DNA of 29,024 nt from a virus. The DNA lies in IMG/VR virus record IMGVR_UViG_3300021964_000361, positions 1 to 29,024 of that record; one strand, given 5' to 3'. Positions 26,649 to 29,024 of the stretch are shown piece by piece. The position numbers and the translations under genes were made by a program. A model generated the notes under the pieces. The model was not told the origin of the DNA and did no database searches. It saw only the letters and a program-made list of their open reading frames with translations. Numbering within the stretch: position 1 is the stretch's first letter; each line of letters starts with the position of its first letter.

Positions 26649-27110
26649 ATGAATAAAATAAGTGAACACATTAGTTACAAGGAGGGTGTGTATAGCAAAA
26701 CAGCGGAAAGATTAGGTATTGAAAATACACCTACCGCGTATCATTTGCAAAATATGGAATTGATTGCTGAAAAAGTATTTGAGCCACTAAGGAAAGCAGC
26801 TAATGGCCCTATAGCTATAAACTCATTTTATCGCTGTGATAAATTAAATACTGCAATCGGTGGGTCAAGTAAATCACAACATTGTGAAGGCCGTGCGATT
26901 GATATTGATGACACGTATGGTTACATGTCAAATAAAGATATGTACGAATACATTAAAAATAATCTTGATTTTGATCAGCTCATATGGGAATTTGGAAATG
27001 ATAATAACCCTAATTGGGTTCATGTTAGCTATGTTGATCACGATTCCAACAGACAAAGATGTCTGAAAGCATATAAAGAAAACGGTAAAACTAAATATAA
27101 ATTAATATAA
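26649..27110 (+). CDS. M15-family peptidase endolysin
   Basis: This 153-residue protein is a zinc D-Ala-D-Ala-type carboxypeptidase/endopeptidase. The M15 signature is clear: SQHCEGRAID gives H78 and D85, and NWVHVS gives H125, as the three zinc ligands, with INSFYRC upstream and an acidic residue near E114 as possible general base. Such enzymes cut the peptide part of peptidoglycan to release phage. There is no signal peptide, so it needs a membrane hole, for which the protein two genes upstream is the candidate. Length is normal for a single-domain M15 phage enzyme. A role in virion entry is less likely given its place beside lysis-type genes. Confidence 0.88.
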   Translation: MNKISEHISYKEGVYSKTAERLGIENTPTAYHLQNMELIAEKVFEPLRKAANGPIAINSFYRCDKLNTAIGGSSKSQHCEGRAIDIDDTYGYMSNKDMYEYIKNNLDFDQLIWEFGNDNNPNWVHVSYVDHDSNRQRCLKAYKENGKTKYKLI

Positions 27111-27111
27111 T

Positions 27112-27150
27112 ATGGAAAATTGTAATTGTCCTTTTTGCATTTGTGAATAA
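27112..27150 (+). CDS. Possible 12-codon Cys-rich micropeptide
   Basis: One base after the peptidase stop an ATG opens MENCNCPFCICE followed by TAA. Four of twelve residues are Cys in a CxCxxCxC array. The spacing to the upstream gene matches the tight packing of real genes here, and nothing else fills the space before the terminator. It is too short to judge by coding statistics and may be chance. Confidence 0.3.
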   Translation: MENCNCPFCICE

Positions 27151-27166
27151 CAAATAGAATAGAAAA

Positions 27167-27188
27167 AAGGGGCCTTAAAAAGCCCCTT
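27167..27188. terminator. Bidirectional terminator between convergent modules
   Basis: AAGGGGC (27167-27173) pairs perfectly with GCCCCTT (27182-27188) around an 8-base loop. A-rich sequence lies to the left and T/A-rich sequence to the right, so the hairpin could stop transcription from both sides. It lies between the late + strand genes and the convergent reductase gene, whose stop is six bases away. Confidence 0.85.
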
Positions 27189-27193
27189 AATTA

Positions 27194-28915
27194 TTAACCA
27201 TCACACGCTAAACAATTTTCATCCATTGCCTGATCAGCAATATCCCCTCTCAAAACAGATTCCGTTCGCACATAATATAAGGTTTTAATACCTTTTTTCC
27301 ATGCTTCATAATGTACTTTATTAATCCACTTCGGCGTAGCCACAGAAGGAAAAGCTAAATTTAAAGAAACAGATTGGTCAATATATTGTTGACGTATACC
27401 TGCTTGATTAACTAATTCTAGTTGATTAATTTCTTTAAATGTTTTAAACACTTCTTTTGCTGGCGTATCCCATTTGCCTATAGTTATATCATCAAGTTCT
27501 TTAATACCTTGTACAGAACCTCCATCTTTTAAAATTTTGTTCCAAACTTTTTCATTATTAATTTTATATTTTTTTAATAATTTTAATAATGTAGGGTTCT
27601 TGCGAATGAAAGTACCTTTAGCGCTTTGTTCCGTAAATACATTAGCGGCCCAGGGTTCGATACCGGGACTAACATTGCCACTAAGTTTACTATTGCTAAC
27701 AGTAGGAGCAATGGCGCGGAGATGAGTATTCCTAAAACCTGAGCCCCTACACCATAGAGGTTCACCAAAGTCTTCTGCAAGTGCCATGGAAGCTCTCTCA
27801 CTTTCAATTTTAATTTGTGAAAATATTTTTCTTGTTTCATATTGTGCTAATAGCCCTTCAAACGGTAAGCCTTGATCTTGCAAATAAGTATGCCAGCCAA
27901 GCACCCCTAACCCTAAAGCTCTACCCTTTTCAGCAGATCTTACAGAATTATGAAAACCAACTTTACCTTTGGACTTTTGTATAAATTCTTCTAACACGCC
28001 ATCTAAAAACCATATACTATCGTATATAAGATTCGTGTTTTTCCATTCATCGTACTTGGCTAAGTTTAACGATGATAAACAACAAACAAACGAATGAGAT
28101 TCATCAGTATGTAATGTAATCTCACTGCATATGTTTGTCATATGTACTTTTAATCCGTGCTTTCTGTATTGCTCTGGATTATTTTTGTTTGTATTCCCCT
28201 TAAATAAGATATAAGGTTCTCCAGTTGCTTTACGTTTTTGAAGTAGCTTACCCCATAACCTCCTCGCATCTTTATCGCCAGCATCAAGTTTTCGCATAAA
28301 CTTGTCGCCGACCACAGCGCACTGGTGTAAGTTGAGCGATTGACGATTAACGTCTCCTTTAGGCTCTCGTATTTCCAACCACTCTTCAAAGTCGGGGTGA
28401 TCAATATTAATATTAACGCTTGCAGCTCCTCTTCGGACAGATCCTTGATTCGTGGCAAGTATAGTTGAATCGTATATCTTAGCAAAAGGCACAACTCCGT
28501 CAGATGTTCCATTTCCAGTTATATTAGCTCCGGCGGGTCTAATCATATTTATTCCGATACCCACTCCGCCGCCGTGTTTTGCGAGTAGCATCATCTCTAA
28601 GTTTTTCATTCCAATCTCATATATCGAGTCTCCAACATCAATACCAAAGCATGATATAGGCAAACCTCGATCTGTGCCAGTATTAGACAGCACAGGAGAC
28701 GCTAAACATAGCCAACCCTTCCATATATATTGAAAAAAAGTTTCGGCTAGTTCTGGACGATTTAAACGTTTCGCTACAGTTGTAGCAACACGTGTATAAG
28801 CATCTTTTGGGGTTTCATTTCCTATAAGGTAACCACCTCCAATTGTTTTTTTATACACGTCCGTATCACCCCACGAGGGGTAATCTTCATTTTTTTTCCA
28901 GTTTGGGTTCCACAT
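27194..28915 (-). CDS. nrdA: Ribonucleoside-diphosphate reductase, class I alpha subunit
   Basis: This 573-residue enzyme reduces ribonucleotides to deoxyribonucleotides and needs a radical-generating beta subunit, not seen here. Expected residues are present: redox Cys C89 (ISCF) and C278 (CCLSSLNL), active-site N261, C263 and E265 (NICSE), the radical-transfer pair Y547-Y548 (LYYVR), and C-terminal thiols C568/C571 (NCLAC). The N-terminus is about 136 residues shorter before the first redox Cys than in E. coli NrdA, so the ATP-cone that senses dATP is absent, as in several phage and NrdE-type enzymes. GC is about 40-47% over most of the gene but falls steeply near 27481-27600. The upstream gene overlaps its start by 29 bases. 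Confidence 0.93.
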   Translation of the reverse strand: MWNPNWKKNEDYPSWGDTDVYKKTIGGGYLIGNETPKDAYTRVATTVAKRLNRPELAETFFQYIWKGWLCLASPVLSNTGTDRGLPISCFGIDVGDSIYEIGMKNLEMMLLAKHGGGVGIGINMIRPAGANITGNGTSDGVVPFAKIYDSTILATNQGSVRRGAASVNINIDHPDFEEWLEIREPKGDVNRQSLNLHQCAVVGDKFMRKLDAGDKDARRLWGKLLQKRKATGEPYILFKGNTNKNNPEQYRKHGLKVHMTNICSEITLHTDESHSFVCCLSSLNLAKYDEWKNTNLIYDSIWFLDGVLEEFIQKSKGKVGFHNSVRSAEKGRALGLGVLGWHTYLQDQGLPFEGLLAQYETRKIFSQIKIESERASMALAEDFGEPLWCRGSGFRNTHLRAIAPTVSNSKLSGNVSPGIEPWAANVFTEQSAKGTFIRKNPTLLKLLKKYKINNEKVWNKILKDGGSVQGIKELDDITIGKWDTPAKEVFKTFKEINQLELVNQAGIRQQYIDQSVSLNLAFPSVATPKWINKVHYEAWKKGIKTLYYVRTESVLRGDIADQAMDENCLACDG

Positions 28916-29024
28916 TTCTATTTTCTAAGTTTTTTAATTCGTCTACTAATTTACTCCACTCATCTTCTCCAATGTGTAATTGAAAGGCAGTGAGCGTTCC
29001 TTGCGATAAAGTTTTTAAAGCATC
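28887..29024 (-). CDS. 3' end of an unidentified minus-strand gene (partial)
   Basis: Reading leftwards from the window edge, an open frame gives 45 residues ending at TGA (28889-28887). It includes LSQGTLTAFQLHIGEDEW and a helical, Lys/Glu-rich end (KLVDELKNLENRN). Its last 29 bases overlap the reductase start, so the two genes are probably co-translated. The fragment is too short to identify. A nucleotide-metabolism role is suggested by the neighbour only. Confidence 0.55.
   Translation of the reverse strand, partial: DALKTLSQGTLTAFQLHIGEDEWSKLVDELKNLENRNVEPKLEKK

Noticed and set aside
27194-28915. Intron or intein in the reductase gene
   Set aside because: The reading frame is continuous and all active-site motifs are in order with near-normal spacing; the AT-rich patch codes for only about 40 residues.
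1-29024. tRNA genes, CRISPR arrays, integrase, insertion sequences
   Set aside because: No cloverleaf-like CCA-ended segment, regular repeat-spacer pattern, recombinase motif or terminal inverted repeat was seen by eye; gaps between genes are too short for most of these.

Overview
The window looks like part of the genome of a short-tailed, podovirus-like tailed phage of a Bacteroidota host, most probably a marine or freshwater flavobacterium. The support is of four kinds. The DNA is very AT-rich, roughly 30% GC by hand count over most of the window. Start codons lack Shine-Dalgarno sequences and sit behind A/T-rich leaders, as is typical of Bacteroidota. The one secreted protein has a signal peptide ending in an AFS/Q cleavage site, common in flavobacteria. 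The virion proteins resemble those of crAss-like (Crassvirales-type) phages and related uncultured marine phages, most clearly the 1544-residue tail 'stabilization/muzzle' protein. These family links come from remembered motifs, not from a search.

Layout: from about 1 to 27.1 kb all genes lie on the + strand, tightly packed or overlapping. First come the tail end of an upstream gene and four small genes (coiled-coil, unknown, possible double GroES-like barrel, candidate small terminase). Next is the head block: large terminase, portal, scaffold and major capsid protein. Hairpins flank a 266-residue gene of unknown role after the capsid gene. The head-tail joining block follows: two connector/ring-type proteins and the muzzle protein. 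Three genes then likely encode ejected 'cargo' proteins, ending in a 2539-residue polyprotein-like giant with a zinc-metalloprotease motif. After it come three tiny basic Cys-containing proteins and a lysis-like cluster: a single-membrane-span protein, a secreted thioredoxin-fold protein without cysteines, an M15 peptidase endolysin and a 12-codon Cys-rich micro-ORF.

At about 27.17 kb a strong stem-loop separates this late block from a convergent minus-strand module. That module carries a class I ribonucleotide reductase large subunit and the 3' end of another gene, and is probably the start of the nucleotide-metabolism/replication arm. No tRNA, rRNA, CRISPR array, insertion sequence or integrase was seen, and no stretch above 100 bases lacks a gene.

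How it works together: the + strand arm encodes capsid building (terminase, portal, scaffold, capsid, possible chaperones), the portal-attached tail, proteins carried in the head for DNA entry, and lysis. The minus-strand arm supplies deoxynucleotides for phage DNA synthesis.
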